Of a stretch of 64,000 nt of DNA, positions 8,331 to 16,853 are shown one piece after another. Each line of letters begins with the position of its first letter. The first letter of the stretch is position 1. The translations under genes were made by a program, and so were the position numbers. The stretch comes from Phycisphaerae bacterium (GTDB lineage Bacteria > Planctomycetota > Phycisphaerae > UBA1845): contig JAJDDP010000009.1 of NCBI GenBank assembly GCA_029260235.1, forward strand, positions 33,711 through 97,710. The letters run 5' to 3'. Below the pieces are notes generated by a model that was not told the DNA's origin, made no database searches, and worked only from the letters and a program-made list of their open reading frames with translations.

Positions 8331-9395
8331 ATGACTACGTCGCCAACACTCGCTGATGCCCAGGCATCTCGCTCAGCCCGATTCGCCGAATATGCCGGAG
8401 CTCAAACGCCGCTCCATTTCGGCTCGCCGGTTGAGGAATATGCTGCCATTCAGTCTGGGGTGGGATTGTGCGACCGTTCTTATCGGGCGACCATCGAGCT
8501 TAGAGGGGATGACCGTAAATCCTGGCTTCATAATTTGACGACAAACCATGTCAGCGAGGTTCCCGCTGGCCAAGCCCGATACATGTTCGTTTGCAACGTG
8601 AAGGGCCGCGTTCTCTTTGACCTGGTTGCCCTGATTCGCGAGGACACCATCCTGCTGGACCTCGACCGCCGGCATGTAGAGACGGCGCTTGGCCACCTCG
8701 ATAGGTATCACATTTCAGAAGATGTTCATCTGGCTGACCATTCGCAGGATTGGTCGCGGCTCGCCTTGATGGGTCGAGGAGATCACGAACTCCTGGAAGG
8801 CGACGGGCATGGGCCTGAGTTGGCCTTTCGGGCGACCGTCATCGGTGGGACGGAGGTGCTGGCTTTGCGGCATGATTTCGGCGGCCTTCCGGGCCTCGAG
8901 CTGTTCGTGCCGGCCCCAACTGCCGGCGCGGTGTGGTCTGCGCTCTGCGATGAAGGCTTCAGGCCGGCCGGGTTGGAGGCGATTCAAATGGGTCGCATTG
9001 AGGCGGGCATGCCTTGGCCTGTTGAGGATATTGATGAGCAGGTATTGCCGGCTGAGACCAACCTGATGGACCGGGCGGTCTCGTTCACCAAGGGCTGCTA
9101 CCTGGGCCAAGAGGTGGTCGAACGCATGCGGGCACATGGCTCGCTTGCCCGCAAATTTGTTGGATTGCAGGCAACCTCGACCGGCTCGATGGCGGCTGGG
9201 GCAACTTTGGAGGTTGACAGAAAGCAGGTAGGTCGGGTTACCTCAGCCTGCGTCTCGGCGGCGATGGAGGGGACTATCGCCCTGGGTTACCTCAAGGTTG
9301 CCCATGCCAAGCCCGATACGGCGATCTTGGCCAAGATGGAGGACGGCGAAACAGAGGTGATCGTCACGGAATTGCCGTTCCGCCCAGCCAACTAA
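8331..9395 (+). CDS. ygfZ: YgfZ/GcvT-fold folate-binding Fe-S maintenance protein
   Basis: This 354-residue protein has the aminomethyltransferase (GcvT) fold. Near the C-terminus it carries the YgfZ signature KGCYLGQEVVERMRAHG, whose cysteine is the hallmark of the family. The N-terminal half (CDRSYRATIELRGDDRKSWLHNLTTN) is the folate-binding part. YgfZ-type proteins (IBA57 in mitochondria) support assembly or repair of certain Fe-S enzymes in a folate-dependent way. It is divergent from iscR across a 206 bp region containing the IscR-type site, so shared control is plausible. A true glycine-cleavage T-protein is less likely because of the KGCYxGQE motif and the context. Confidence 0.9.
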   Translation: MTTSPTLADAQASRSARFAEYAGAQTPLHFGSPVEEYAAIQSGVGLCDRSYRATIELRGDDRKSWLHNLTTNHVSEVPAGQARYMFVCNVKGRVLFDLVALIREDTILLDLDRRHVETALGHLDRYHISEDVHLADHSQDWSRLALMGRGDHELLEGDGHGPELAFRATVIGGTEVLALRHDFGGLPGLELFVPAPTAGAVWSALCDEGFRPAGLEAIQMGRIEAGMPWPVEDIDEQVLPAETNLMDRAVSFTKGCYLGQEVVERMRAHGSLARKFVGLQATSTGSMAAGATLEVDRKQVGRVTSACVSAAMEGTIALGYLKVAHAKPDTAILAKMEDGETEVIVTELPFRPAN

Positions 9396-9466
9396 GCCTC
9401 TACGTCGAAGCAGCCCTTCTTCTGACAGTTTGGCATGTCCGGGCCTTGTTGCTAGGCTGGCGCCCT

Positions 9467-10054
9467 ATGAAGGTTGGCACCAATCCTCGACAGCAGCATG
9501 CAAACCCTGCCCAATTGGTTCTGATTGGCTTGGTCATTCTGGCTGGCATGGGTTTCGGTTGTTTGCCTGCGCCGCACATGGAGTTAGCCACGAAACTGGA
9601 GCCTGCTCCTTCTAAGGGAGTGTGGTGGGTAGCCATCGACGAACCGGCCGTCAACGGCCCGATCGTGGGGGTCGAGCAATACATCTCCCCGTCACAAACT
9701 CGCCAATGGCTAATCGACAACCGGGGCGTTCGTTTCTTCGATTACGATGGGAAGACTGTCTCAAACTCGAGTGCGCCGCTCAGCACGGTGGCATTGGACG
9801 GTGATTTTGACGTTGTTCCCTCGTTGGTGCGTTCTCAGTTTGGACATCCGCAGCCATCGGCTTGGCCTGGGCCTCGTCTTCCCCAGGAAGAGGTCGATCA
9901 GATGCAGTGTTCCGCCGACCTGGTCGCCCTGCTCTCACAGCATTGGGCTGACTCCCAGACCATGCCGCCGCGAAGCTTGGCTGGGCACACTATTTCCAAC
10001 GCCATGGAATTCGCAAAGTTTACCATCTCAGATCTGATGAAATCAGGGATGTAG
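9467..10054 (+). CDS. Hypothetical lipoprotein
   Basis: The ORF track starts at a TTG. The ATG at 9467 (MKVGTNPRQQHANPAQ) gives a 195-residue protein with a short polar N-region, a hydrophobic stretch (LVLIGLVILAGMGFG) and a lipobox-like GFGC, so it is probably a lipoprotein. The mature part has no motif I recognise; it contains VRFFDYDGKTV and a proline-rich PSAWPGPRLPQEE. The gene follows ygfZ closely (71 bp) and may share its transcript. Function unknown. Confidence 0.65.
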   Translation: MKVGTNPRQQHANPAQLVLIGLVILAGMGFGCLPAPHMELATKLEPAPSKGVWWVAIDEPAVNGPIVGVEQYISPSQTRQWLIDNRGVRFFDYDGKTVSNSSAPLSTVALDGDFDVVPSLVRSQFGHPQPSAWPGPRLPQEEVDQMQCSADLVALLSQHWADSQTMPPRSLAGHTISNAMEFAKFTISDLMKSGM

Positions 10055-10189
10055 CCACTCAGGCAAGGTTTGCCAAGCTTCAAATCTGCCCAATTCCGCC
10101 CTGCTGGCTGCTGTCGCGGGATTGGGCTATTCTAAATCGCGGGACACGACACGACCGTATCCATAAAGCGAGCGCGAGGAGATTCCTGG

Positions 10190-11668
10190 ATGACTTCTAA
10201 TCAGGCCGGGCCTGTAGACGGCTCATTGTTACCGAACGGATCAAGCGGCGAATGGTTTGGCCATCCCAAGGGCTTGTTCGTACTCTTCTTCGCTGAAATG
10301 TGGGAACGGTTCAGCTACTACGGCATGCGCGGGCTGCTGATTCTCTACATGGTCGATTCCCTGAAGTATGCGGATGGTCGAGCCAGTGGGATTTATGGCG
10401 CCTACATCGGGTTCGTTTATGCGACTCCTCTGATAGGCGGCATGTTGGCTGACCGATTCTTGGGCTACAGCAAGGCGATCTACCTGGGCGGCATACTGAT
10501 GGTGTTGGGTCACTTTGCAATGGCCATTGAAGTGCCAATCTTCTTCTATGGCGCCATGGGCATGATCATTGTGGGGAACGGGTTCTTCAAACCCAACATT
10601 TCAACCATGGTGGGAAAACTGTACGCAAAAGAAGATCCTCGACGAGACGGGGCATTCACAATCTTCTATATGGGCATCAACTCGGGTGCGTTTCTTTCTG
10701 GTTTGGTCTGCGGAACCGTCGGCGAGAAAATCGGCTGGCACTATGGCTTCGGCCTGGCGGGTATCGGCATGGTGGCCGGTTTGATTGTCTTTTGGCTGGG
10801 CCAAAAACACCTGGGCGACTACGGCAAACCACCTCGAACAGAGGCACTCCAAGAAACGTGGGCAGGCATTCCAAAGATGACCGTACTGTATGCCTCCATC
10901 GCCCTGTTCATTCCCTTCGCGGGATACATGCTGACCCAGCCCGAATGGGTACAGAACGGCGTGTATGTCATTGGCCCACTGTTTGTCCTTTATGTCATTG
11001 TCGAGGCGTTTCGATGCCCCGCAGAAGAACGCGGGGGGTTGTTCCTCATTCTCGTGCTGGTTCTCTTTTCGATCACATTCTGGGCCTGCTTCGAACAGGC
11101 AGGCAGCTCAATGAACCTGTTCGCCAAGCGGCATGTGGACCGCCACATTTGGGGCTGGGAGATGCCCACCACCTGGTTCCAGTCGGTCAATCCCCTCTTC
11201 ATTATATTTCTGGCGATCCCATTCTCTGGATTATGGCTTCGACTGGGCAAAGCCCATCGCAACCCATCGTCGCCGGCGAAGTTCGGATTTGCGCTGCTCC
11301 AATTGGCGGCTGGGTTCATGGCTATGGTCATCGCGGCTAAGAAGGTCGATGATGGAAGCCAAGCCCATCTACTCTGGATCATCTTGGCCTACTTCCTGCA
11401 TACCAGCGGCGAACTCTGTCTCTCGCCGGTGGGGCTATCGACAGTGACTAAACTATCCCCAGCCCGACTCACCGGATTGATGATGGGCATCTGGTTCCTG
11501 TCGAATGCTTTTGCGGGCGTGCTCTCAGGTCAAATCGCAGCCCGGACCGGAGAAGGGGCGGGCTATACCGAGACGTTCCAGATGATTGTCTACTTCGCCG
11601 GCGGATGCGGGATTCTATTGCTGCTCATAACGCCGCTACTGAAGAAGCTGGCCCACGAGCCGCAATAA
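10190..11668 (+). CDS. POT/PTR2 family proton-dependent oligopeptide transporter
   Basis: This 492-residue major-facilitator protein has about 12-14 hydrophobic segments. The first helix carries the POT motif EMWERFSYYGMRGLL, which contains the proton-coupling ExxER-type residues. The PTR2 signature FYMGINSGAFLSGLVCG lies near residue 165. Members import di- and tripeptides (some carry nitrate or drugs) with protons across the inner membrane. The second half has a large loop rich in aromatic residues (ASVNPLF-like region around HIWGWEMPTTWFQS). A GAGGAG upstream supports the ATG. It appears monocistronic, with the next gene 37 bp on. Confidence 0.93.
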   Translation: MTSNQAGPVDGSLLPNGSSGEWFGHPKGLFVLFFAEMWERFSYYGMRGLLILYMVDSLKYADGRASGIYGAYIGFVYATPLIGGMLADRFLGYSKAIYLGGILMVLGHFAMAIEVPIFFYGAMGMIIVGNGFFKPNISTMVGKLYAKEDPRRDGAFTIFYMGINSGAFLSGLVCGTVGEKIGWHYGFGLAGIGMVAGLIVFWLGQKHLGDYGKPPRTEALQETWAGIPKMTVLYASIALFIPFAGYMLTQPEWVQNGVYVIGPLFVLYVIVEAFRCPAEERGGLFLILVLVLFSITFWACFEQAGSSMNLFAKRHVDRHIWGWEMPTTWFQSVNPLFIIFLAIPFSGLWLRLGKAHRNPSSPAKFGFALLQLAAGFMAMVIAAKKVDDGSQAHLLWIILAYFLHTSGELCLSPVGLSTVTKLSPARLTGLMMGIWFLSNAFAGVLSGQIAARTGEGAGYTETFQMIVYFAGGCGILLLLITPLLKKLAHEPQ

Positions 11669-11705
11669 AGGCAGTTGGATGGGTGACGGAGGCTGAGGGG
11701 TTTCC

Positions 11706-12557
11706 ATGCCCACATCATCCGAAGTCGTGACCACGATAGAGCCGCGCTGCCCAACGTGTGGATACTCCCTTCGGGGGTTGCCTGAGCTTCGCTGCCCCGA
11801 ATGTGGCGCCCCCTTTGACCGGGAGTATGTCGAGAATGTTGAAGTACGCGCCCGCTTGCTTCCATGGGAGCGGTGCGAACTCGGCGGCCGAGTTAAGCGG
11901 GCCCTGCAGACAACCCTCAATGCGTTACTGCATCCAGGCCAGTTCTTTGAAGACTTAGGCCGGCGCAGAGTCTATCCGATCAAGAACGCCAGCGGTTTTG
12001 TTGGAGCATGCGTGCTTGTTGGAATCTGTCTGCACTTAGCGGGCCTTCTACTTCACTGTCTCATCTTCTGTGGCCGGATTGCTTGGGCGCGCGGCTCGCT
12101 GCAGGTGGCCATTGACTCTCTTCTTAGAACTGCCAGAGCAAGCGGTTGGCTGGAGTGGTTGCTGCCGTGCATGCTAATTTTGCCGATGCTGCTCTCTGTT
12201 CTGGTTATGGGGGGAGTGCTGTCACTCTCGTTTCGGCGCCGATGTTCATCTCTCCGGATGACAGATTTTGCGGCAGTGCTCAGCCCGGCTATTGTTTTCG
12301 GGTTGTTCGTTTCCGTTTGCATCCGAATTCTATTTTCCGTTTGGTTATCATTCCTTGTTATGCGCTCACTGGAAATTATTCAGTGGAGTCAAGGGGTTTT
12401 CTTGACGTGGCTGGTTTGGCATCTGGCGCGCAAATCGCTGGGGCTCAGCATTGCAAGGTCTGCCGCAACGCTTGCCGCTTGCGGGGCCATTCAATATGGC
12501 TGCGAATTATTGGTCAGCCTGTTCCTTGGAGAATTGCTGAGCCTCATGATTGTTTAA
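11706..12557 (+). CDS. Membrane protein with N-terminal CGYxLRGL zinc ribbon
   Basis: This 283-residue protein begins with a compact zinc ribbon, CPTCGYSLRGLPELRCPECGAPFD (residues ~15-38). A soluble linker and about five transmembrane segments follow. I recognise the ribbon as a recurrent small module; five more proteins in this window carry it. The membrane part resembles Yip1-like membrane domains in layout, but I cannot assign a family firmly. It is convergent with the radical SAM gene, with a 5 bp gap. Function unknown. Confidence 0.75.
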   Translation: MPTSSEVVTTIEPRCPTCGYSLRGLPELRCPECGAPFDREYVENVEVRARLLPWERCELGGRVKRALQTTLNALLHPGQFFEDLGRRRVYPIKNASGFVGACVLVGICLHLAGLLLHCLIFCGRIAWARGSLQVAIDSLLRTARASGWLEWLLPCMLILPMLLSVLVMGGVLSLSFRRRCSSLRMTDFAAVLSPAIVFGLFVSVCIRILFSVWLSFLVMRSLEIIQWSQGVFLTWLVWHLARKSLGLSIARSAATLAACGAIQYGCELLVSLFLGELLSLMIV

Positions 12558-12562
12558 CTGCG

Positions 12563-14065
12563 CTACCCTTCAACCTTGGTGCGTAGTGGCACGTTGCTGA
12601 GGGTCTTGAACTGCGTCACCGCTTGTTTGGCGCCGGGTACCCAGTTGCCGCAGAAGCTTCGCAGTAGGATTCCCACGCGGTAGGCATGCCTCGACCAATC
12701 GAATTGGCCGCTGATCATCATGAAGAACGCTTTGGACACGATCCCGCCGCGCAGTAGCCACATGCGCTTGCGCTCGGAGATGCCTAGCTTGCGCAGGTCG
12801 ATCCCCAGGTAGTCCTTGTTGCGGTCCCAGTTGTCCAGCACTTGCTCGGTGTTGTCGAGTTTGTTCTTCTTGACGATGTCGAAGAGCGGTGCTCCGGGCA
12901 TCGGCGTAGCTATTGACCAGGTCATGTAGGCGATGCGGCGCAGCAGGAACTGCTTCCATACCCATTGAAGCGAGCGGAATACTTCGCGCGGCTTCTCCCA
13001 CTGGAGTTTGCCGTCGTCTTCCCAAAGCTGGAAGGCCATCATGAAGAGCAGACAGCGGATGTTGTGCTTTTTGAGGAATTTGAGGCATCGTTCTGTTTGG
13101 GCGACGGTGATGTGCTTCTCGATGCCCTTGAGTACGCGATCATTGGCACTCTCGACGCCCAAGTGCACCAGCCACATGTTCATCCGGTTGAACAGGAAGG
13201 CTAACTCATCGTCGATCTTGTCAGCCCGCAGGTTGGACTGGAAGAACAAGTCCTTGTAGCCGAGGTCGCCAATCGCCCGGCAGACATCCTTAGCCCAGGG
13301 GAGGGTGACGTTGATCTCGTCGGATACGATCTTGATTTCCCGAACGCCGAGGCGGTAGAGCCAATCCACTTCGCGGGCGATGTTCTCGGGACTCCGCATA
13401 CGCACATAAGGTTTAGATGCCCGCGAGACCGGCAGCGAACAGAACGTACACTTGTACGGGCACCCACGAGAAATCACGATGCAGGATTGCTTGTGCGACT
13501 TGCAATAATGCTGCCCGACGAATTTCTTGAAATCGATGCGATCCCAGGCCAAGTAGGGCAGGCTGTCGAGATCTTCGATGGCTTTACGGGCGCCGGTCTC
13601 TTGAATCTTGCCGTCCACCCATTGGCTTAGACCGGGCATCTTGGTGAAATCGCGGTCACCCGCCTGCAACTTGTTGACCGCTTCTGCCATGAAAGTTTCG
13701 CCCTCACCGACACAAACGATGTCAGCCTTGGTTTGCTCTAGGACATCCCTGGGCACCGAGGTCGGGTGCGGCCCGCCGGCGATGACTAACAACTCGGGGA
13801 AGCGTTCCTTGACCATGTTGATGGTGTGGTAAGCCAATCGCTGGGTGAGGAAGGCAAAGCTGATGCCGTATATTTCCGGCTGGTGCTTCTCGATGGCAGC
13901 AATGTGGTCTTCGACGGTGTGGAACTGATCCAGAAAGACAATATCGTCGCCCTTTAGGGGCGTGTGCTTCTCAAGATAGGAGATCAGTTGGAGAATACCC
14001 AGGTTCGGATAAGCCTTGTCGTAATCGTCCGTCTGGGCGGGCGGATCTGCCAGCATGATCTTCAT
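12563..14065 (-). CDS. B12-binding-domain radical SAM protein
   Basis: This 500-residue protein starts with a cobalamin-binding Rossmann-like domain (MKIMLADPPAQ; later VIAGGPHPTSVP and DIVCVGEGE). A radical SAM core follows with the cluster motif RGCPYKCTFC (about residues 200-210). The HxxP/GGPHPT pattern is that of the large methyltransferase/cyclase group typified by BchE and hopanoid methylases. The C-terminal ~150 residues contain several hydrophobic-aromatic segments (FRSLQWVWKQFLLRRIAYM). The substrate is unknown. Upstream lies a palindrome nearly identical to the iscR promoter operator, suggesting Fe-S-responsive control, which suits a [4Fe-4S] enzyme. No biosynthetic partner is adjacent. 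Confidence 0.88.
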   Translation of the reverse strand: MKIMLADPPAQTDDYDKAYPNLGILQLISYLEKHTPLKGDDIVFLDQFHTVEDHIAAIEKHQPEIYGISFAFLTQRLAYHTINMVKERFPELLVIAGGPHPTSVPRDVLEQTKADIVCVGEGETFMAEAVNKLQAGDRDFTKMPGLSQWVDGKIQETGARKAIEDLDSLPYLAWDRIDFKKFVGQHYCKSHKQSCIVISRGCPYKCTFCSLPVSRASKPYVRMRSPENIAREVDWLYRLGVREIKIVSDEINVTLPWAKDVCRAIGDLGYKDLFFQSNLRADKIDDELAFLFNRMNMWLVHLGVESANDRVLKGIEKHITVAQTERCLKFLKKHNIRCLLFMMAFQLWEDDGKLQWEKPREVFRSLQWVWKQFLLRRIAYMTWSIATPMPGAPLFDIVKKNKLDNTEQVLDNWDRNKDYLGIDLRKLGISERKRMWLLRGGIVSKAFFMMISGQFDWSRHAYRVGILLRSFCGNWVPGAKQAVTQFKTLSNVPLRTKVEG

Positions 14066-14128
14066 AGTTCACTCAGCCTCGATTTTGATTAGCTAAGATA
14101 TTTCAATCTCAGCGCAACCTAGGTGGAA

Positions 14129-14149
14129 TTAGTACCATCTTGGTACACA
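14129..14149 (-). promoter_or_regulatory. IscR-type operator upstream of radical SAM gene
   Basis: A perfect palindrome GTACCA-N3-TGGTAC lies ~65 bases upstream of the radical SAM start. Its core matches the isc promoter site (GTACCA-ACT-TGGTGC), and the base steps just after it (TA) also agree. A clear -35/-10 pair is less obvious here than at isc. The rest of the 343 bp intergenic region up to the FHA-rhomboid gene shows nothing else I recognise. Confidence 0.6.
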
Positions 14150-14408
14150 TCGGATTCATCGGAGAATCGCGGGGGCAACTGAACTGTGGGACACTTGAGG
14201 GCTGATTTTCTCGGCCCCTTAGGTCAACCTTCGATAACTGGCGCTCTCGGGCCAGATGCGAACCGTCTTGGCTGGATAAGCTGCGGTATCAGTATTAGAA
14301 TGGATGTTCGGCCTGCACAACGGCCCAAGTGAGCACCTCAAAGCAGTGAAGCCTCTAGGCATCTTCTCGTGATCTGAAGGATGACGCCTTGGAAGACACA
14401 CATTCGCC

Positions 14409-16214
14409 ATGATTTCGGTTCGCTGTGGCTGTGGAAAACGAATCGAAGTACCCAAGAAGCTAATCGGCAAGATGCTCTCCTGCCGAAGCTGCAAGGGATC
14501 TCTCCGGCTGGTGGCCAGCGATCCATCCGCCGCCGCCAGCCCGCCCGGCAACGCCTTGTTGGTGCTAGATGGGCCTCACCGCGTCGGTGAGCAACTTTTT
14601 CTGGTCGGTGACGAGCCTCTACAACTTGGAAAACTTCCGGGTAGCGAGGTCCTGCTCAAGGGGAACCGTGTATCGCGAAGCCACTGCCGCCTGGTGCCCG
14701 AACAAGGCGGATGGCGCATCGAGGACGAGACAAGCACCAATGGAACCTTTGTCAACGGGCAACGCGTAGCCAACCGCCGGCTGCGGCACGGCGATCGACT
14801 AGCGGTTGGGGATTTTAAGTTTCGATTCGTGAGCACCAGCGGTGAAGCATTACCCGCCAAACACAAGAAGAAACCAAGACCAGAAGCCCCCGCAACCCAA
14901 CCGGCCAAAGAGGAAGAGATCTTTGCGGTAGCTATCCCGGTTGAAGACGATGAGCTTGATCCGGCTGGCTCGTTCGGCATTGCTGACGACGAGTGGGATT
15001 CGTTGGCTAGTGCGGGTGAAATAGTAGAAACCGGATCAAGCACAGCCATCGCTGACGACGAGGCGAGCGGCTCTCACATGACAGCCACCGGCGGCGGGTT
15101 CGTCGAGCGGCATACAGGCCCTGGTCCAGAGTGCCCTTGCTGCGAACAAATGCTGGCAGCCAATGCCAAACTTTGCGTCCAGTGCGGCATCAGTGTGAAG
15201 ACTGGGCGGTCCATCCTTACATCGCACGGCAGCGACTTGGATCAAGTTTACATCAATGCCGAGAACATCATCCGGGTCATCAGCTGGGTTTTCTGGTTTG
15301 GGATCTACCCCTTCGCGTCTGAGGCTTTTGGGACAAAGAAGCCGCACGTCATCCGAGCGGTCGCGGTGTTGACCATCCTCACCAGTGTCTGGTTCTTGGC
15401 TTACGAATGGTCGGCGTCGCCGCGAATGCAAGAAATGAAAAACCTCATGCTCTGGGTCGGAGAAGAAATGCCCGACGCGGATGAAATCGCGGCGTTCTAC
15501 TTCATGACTTCATACGGAGATTCCGACGCTTTCTTCGCTAACTTGGAGGAGCTTGACTGGGATAATCCAGAACTGGATGAGAACCAAGCTATCCTTGCCG
15601 CCCACACCAGCCTCTCCCGCGAGCAACAATATCACGGGCAATACGGTTCGTCCCAGTTGATCACCCACGCATTCCTGCATGGAGACTTGCTGCACTTGGC
15701 TGGCAACCTACTCTTCCTTCTCGTGTTCGGATCTCGGGTTAACGCCATAATCGGGAACCTCTTCACCTTACTGGCCTACCCTATCCTGGCTGTCGGAGCA
15801 GCCGTTGTGTTCATGATCAGCGCATCAACCAGCTCGCCGACACCTATGCTGGGGGCTTCGGGAGCGATCATGGGCTTGGCGGGAATGTATTTTGTCCTGG
15901 CACCAGTGCACCAAGTGCATGTCGCAGCCTGGACGCGGTGGGGCATAATCGCTTGGTTCCATCTGTCCCTCCGGCTGTGGTCGTTGCGTGGGTTCTGGGT
16001 GGTTCTTTTCTACATCGCTTTTGATGTGGCGTTCACCGCGATGGGCATCGAAGAAGGGACAGCCCACTGGGCGCACCTGGGTGGATTCCTGGTAGGAATG
16101 CTGCTGGCGCTGATCTTGTTGTTTAGCCGGCTAGTCAATTGCCGGGGGGCGGACTTGGTAACAGCCATTCTGGGCAAACCTGCCTGGGCACTAGTGGGCA
16201 AGCCAAACCGCTAG
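14409..16214 (+). CDS. FHA domain-rhomboid intramembrane protease fusion
   Basis: This 601-residue multidomain protein starts with a small cysteine motif (RCGCGKRIEVP...SCRSCKG). An FHA phosphothreonine-binding domain follows at about residues 50-145, with GKLPGSEVLLKGNRVSRSHC and TSTNGTFVNGQRV. An acidic linker leads to a second ribbon (CPCCEQML...CVQCG). The C-terminal half is a rhomboid protease with GxSG as LGASGAIMG (catalytic Ser), the histidine in HWAHLGGFLVG, and the HAFLHGDLLHLAGN helix. The architecture suggests phospho-dependent docking of a partner near a membrane protease. Substrates are unknown. Confidence 0.88.
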   Translation: MISVRCGCGKRIEVPKKLIGKMLSCRSCKGSLRLVASDPSAAASPPGNALLVLDGPHRVGEQLFLVGDEPLQLGKLPGSEVLLKGNRVSRSHCRLVPEQGGWRIEDETSTNGTFVNGQRVANRRLRHGDRLAVGDFKFRFVSTSGEALPAKHKKKPRPEAPATQPAKEEEIFAVAIPVEDDELDPAGSFGIADDEWDSLASAGEIVETGSSTAIADDEASGSHMTATGGGFVERHTGPGPECPCCEQMLAANAKLCVQCGISVKTGRSILTSHGSDLDQVYINAENIIRVISWVFWFGIYPFASEAFGTKKPHVIRAVAVLTILTSVWFLAYEWSASPRMQEMKNLMLWVGEEMPDADEIAAFYFMTSYGDSDAFFANLEELDWDNPELDENQAILAAHTSLSREQQYHGQYGSSQLITHAFLHGDLLHLAGNLLFLLVFGSRVNAIIGNLFTLLAYPILAVGAAVVFMISASTSSPTPMLGASGAIMGLAGMYFVLAPVHQVHVAAWTRWGIIAWFHLSLRLWSLRGFWVVLFYIAFDVAFTAMGIEEGTAHWAHLGGFLVGMLLALILLFSRLVNCRGADLVTAILGKPAWALVGKPNR

Positions 16215-16233
16215 GACAATCTAAGAGCTTGCA

Positions 16234-16770
16234 TTACTCCGGCTCAGGATCAACCCCCAGACCATCTGCGATCCGGTTGATGTAGTTGAAGTACGCACAA
16301 ACCTGAGCGGCATCGTGGATTGCCCGATCAGACCATCCTAGATCGCGCAAACTCTCGATGTCGGCTTCAACCATCGAAGCCGGTGCCCGGGTCAGCTTCT
16401 GGGCATACTCAAGCAATCCCATTGTCGCTGCATCCAGGTCTGCCTTCCGAAAGTCTCGCTTGACTGCCTCGACCAAACCTTCGTCCTCGACCTCAGCCCG
16501 GAGGTCATTTGCATGGGCTTCCACTCAGTAGTGACACATATTGGTATTGGATACGGCCACCGCAATCATCTCTCGCTGAGCGCGCGATAGGGGCGATTCT
16601 CCAAACATGAGTTCGCGGTAGGTCCCCAGCCCTGATCGCAAGACCGGCGGATTGATGCTTTGAATCCGGAGGATGTTGAACACCTTGCCCGCTCGCTGGA
16701 GAGCAGACTTATAGATAGTCGCCAAAAGCCCGGTGGCGTCCTCAATACCGACCATCGTAATCCAGGCCAT
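16234..16770 (-). CDS. AhpD-family peroxidase-related protein, probable selenoprotein (in-frame UGA)
   Basis: The ORF track splits this gene into 16525-16851 and 16234-16524, but both halves are in one frame separated only by a TGA at 16525-16527. Read through, the product is 178 residues. The AhpD motif E-x11-C-x2-C-x3-H becomes E67-x11-C79-HY-U82-VEA-H86, with the UGA exactly at the second redox cysteine. Sequence on both sides fits the carboxymuconolactone decarboxylase/AhpD 'peroxidase-related' family (MAWI start, IRSINPP, LGWSDRAIHDAAQVCAYFNYINRIADGLG). A hairpin fitting bacterial SECIS rules lies downstream. I chose the ATG at 16770 because GGAG precedes it. The alternative is a Cys-to-stop pseudogene. 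Confidence 0.78.
16489..16506 (-). promoter_or_regulatory. SECIS-like hairpin downstream of in-frame UGA
   Basis: In the mRNA the stem is GACCUC-CGGGCU-GAGGUC, a perfect 6 bp stem with a six-base loop, starting 18 bases after the UGA. The apical loop begins 24 bases after the UGA and has G at its second position. The published bacterial SECIS model asks for 16-37 bases to the loop and a G in the first two loop positions, so both are met. SelB recognition is inferred. Confidence 0.6.
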
Positions 16771-16795
16771 TCTTCTTCTCCGTGGGTGACCCTGC

Positions 16796-16824
16796 TTCAA
16801 TCGTTCTTGGATGCACAGTATACT
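16796..16824 (+). promoter_or_regulatory. Possible promoter in AhpD/MBL divergent region
   Basis: TTCAAT (16796-16801) and TATACT (16819-16824) are 17 bases apart in the 83 bp divergent gap before the MBL gene. The -10 element lies in the symmetric AGTATACT, so it could serve both directions. The -35 match is poor. Confidence 0.35.
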
Positions 16825-16853
16825 CTCAACGCAGATAACAGGCAGGTGCAAGC

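Noticed and set aside
16525-16851. Two separate genes (or a nonsense-mutated pseudogene) at 16.2-16.8 kb
   Set aside because: One frame, TGA exactly at a redox Cys position, intact sequence on both sides and a SECIS-like hairpin favour selenocysteine.
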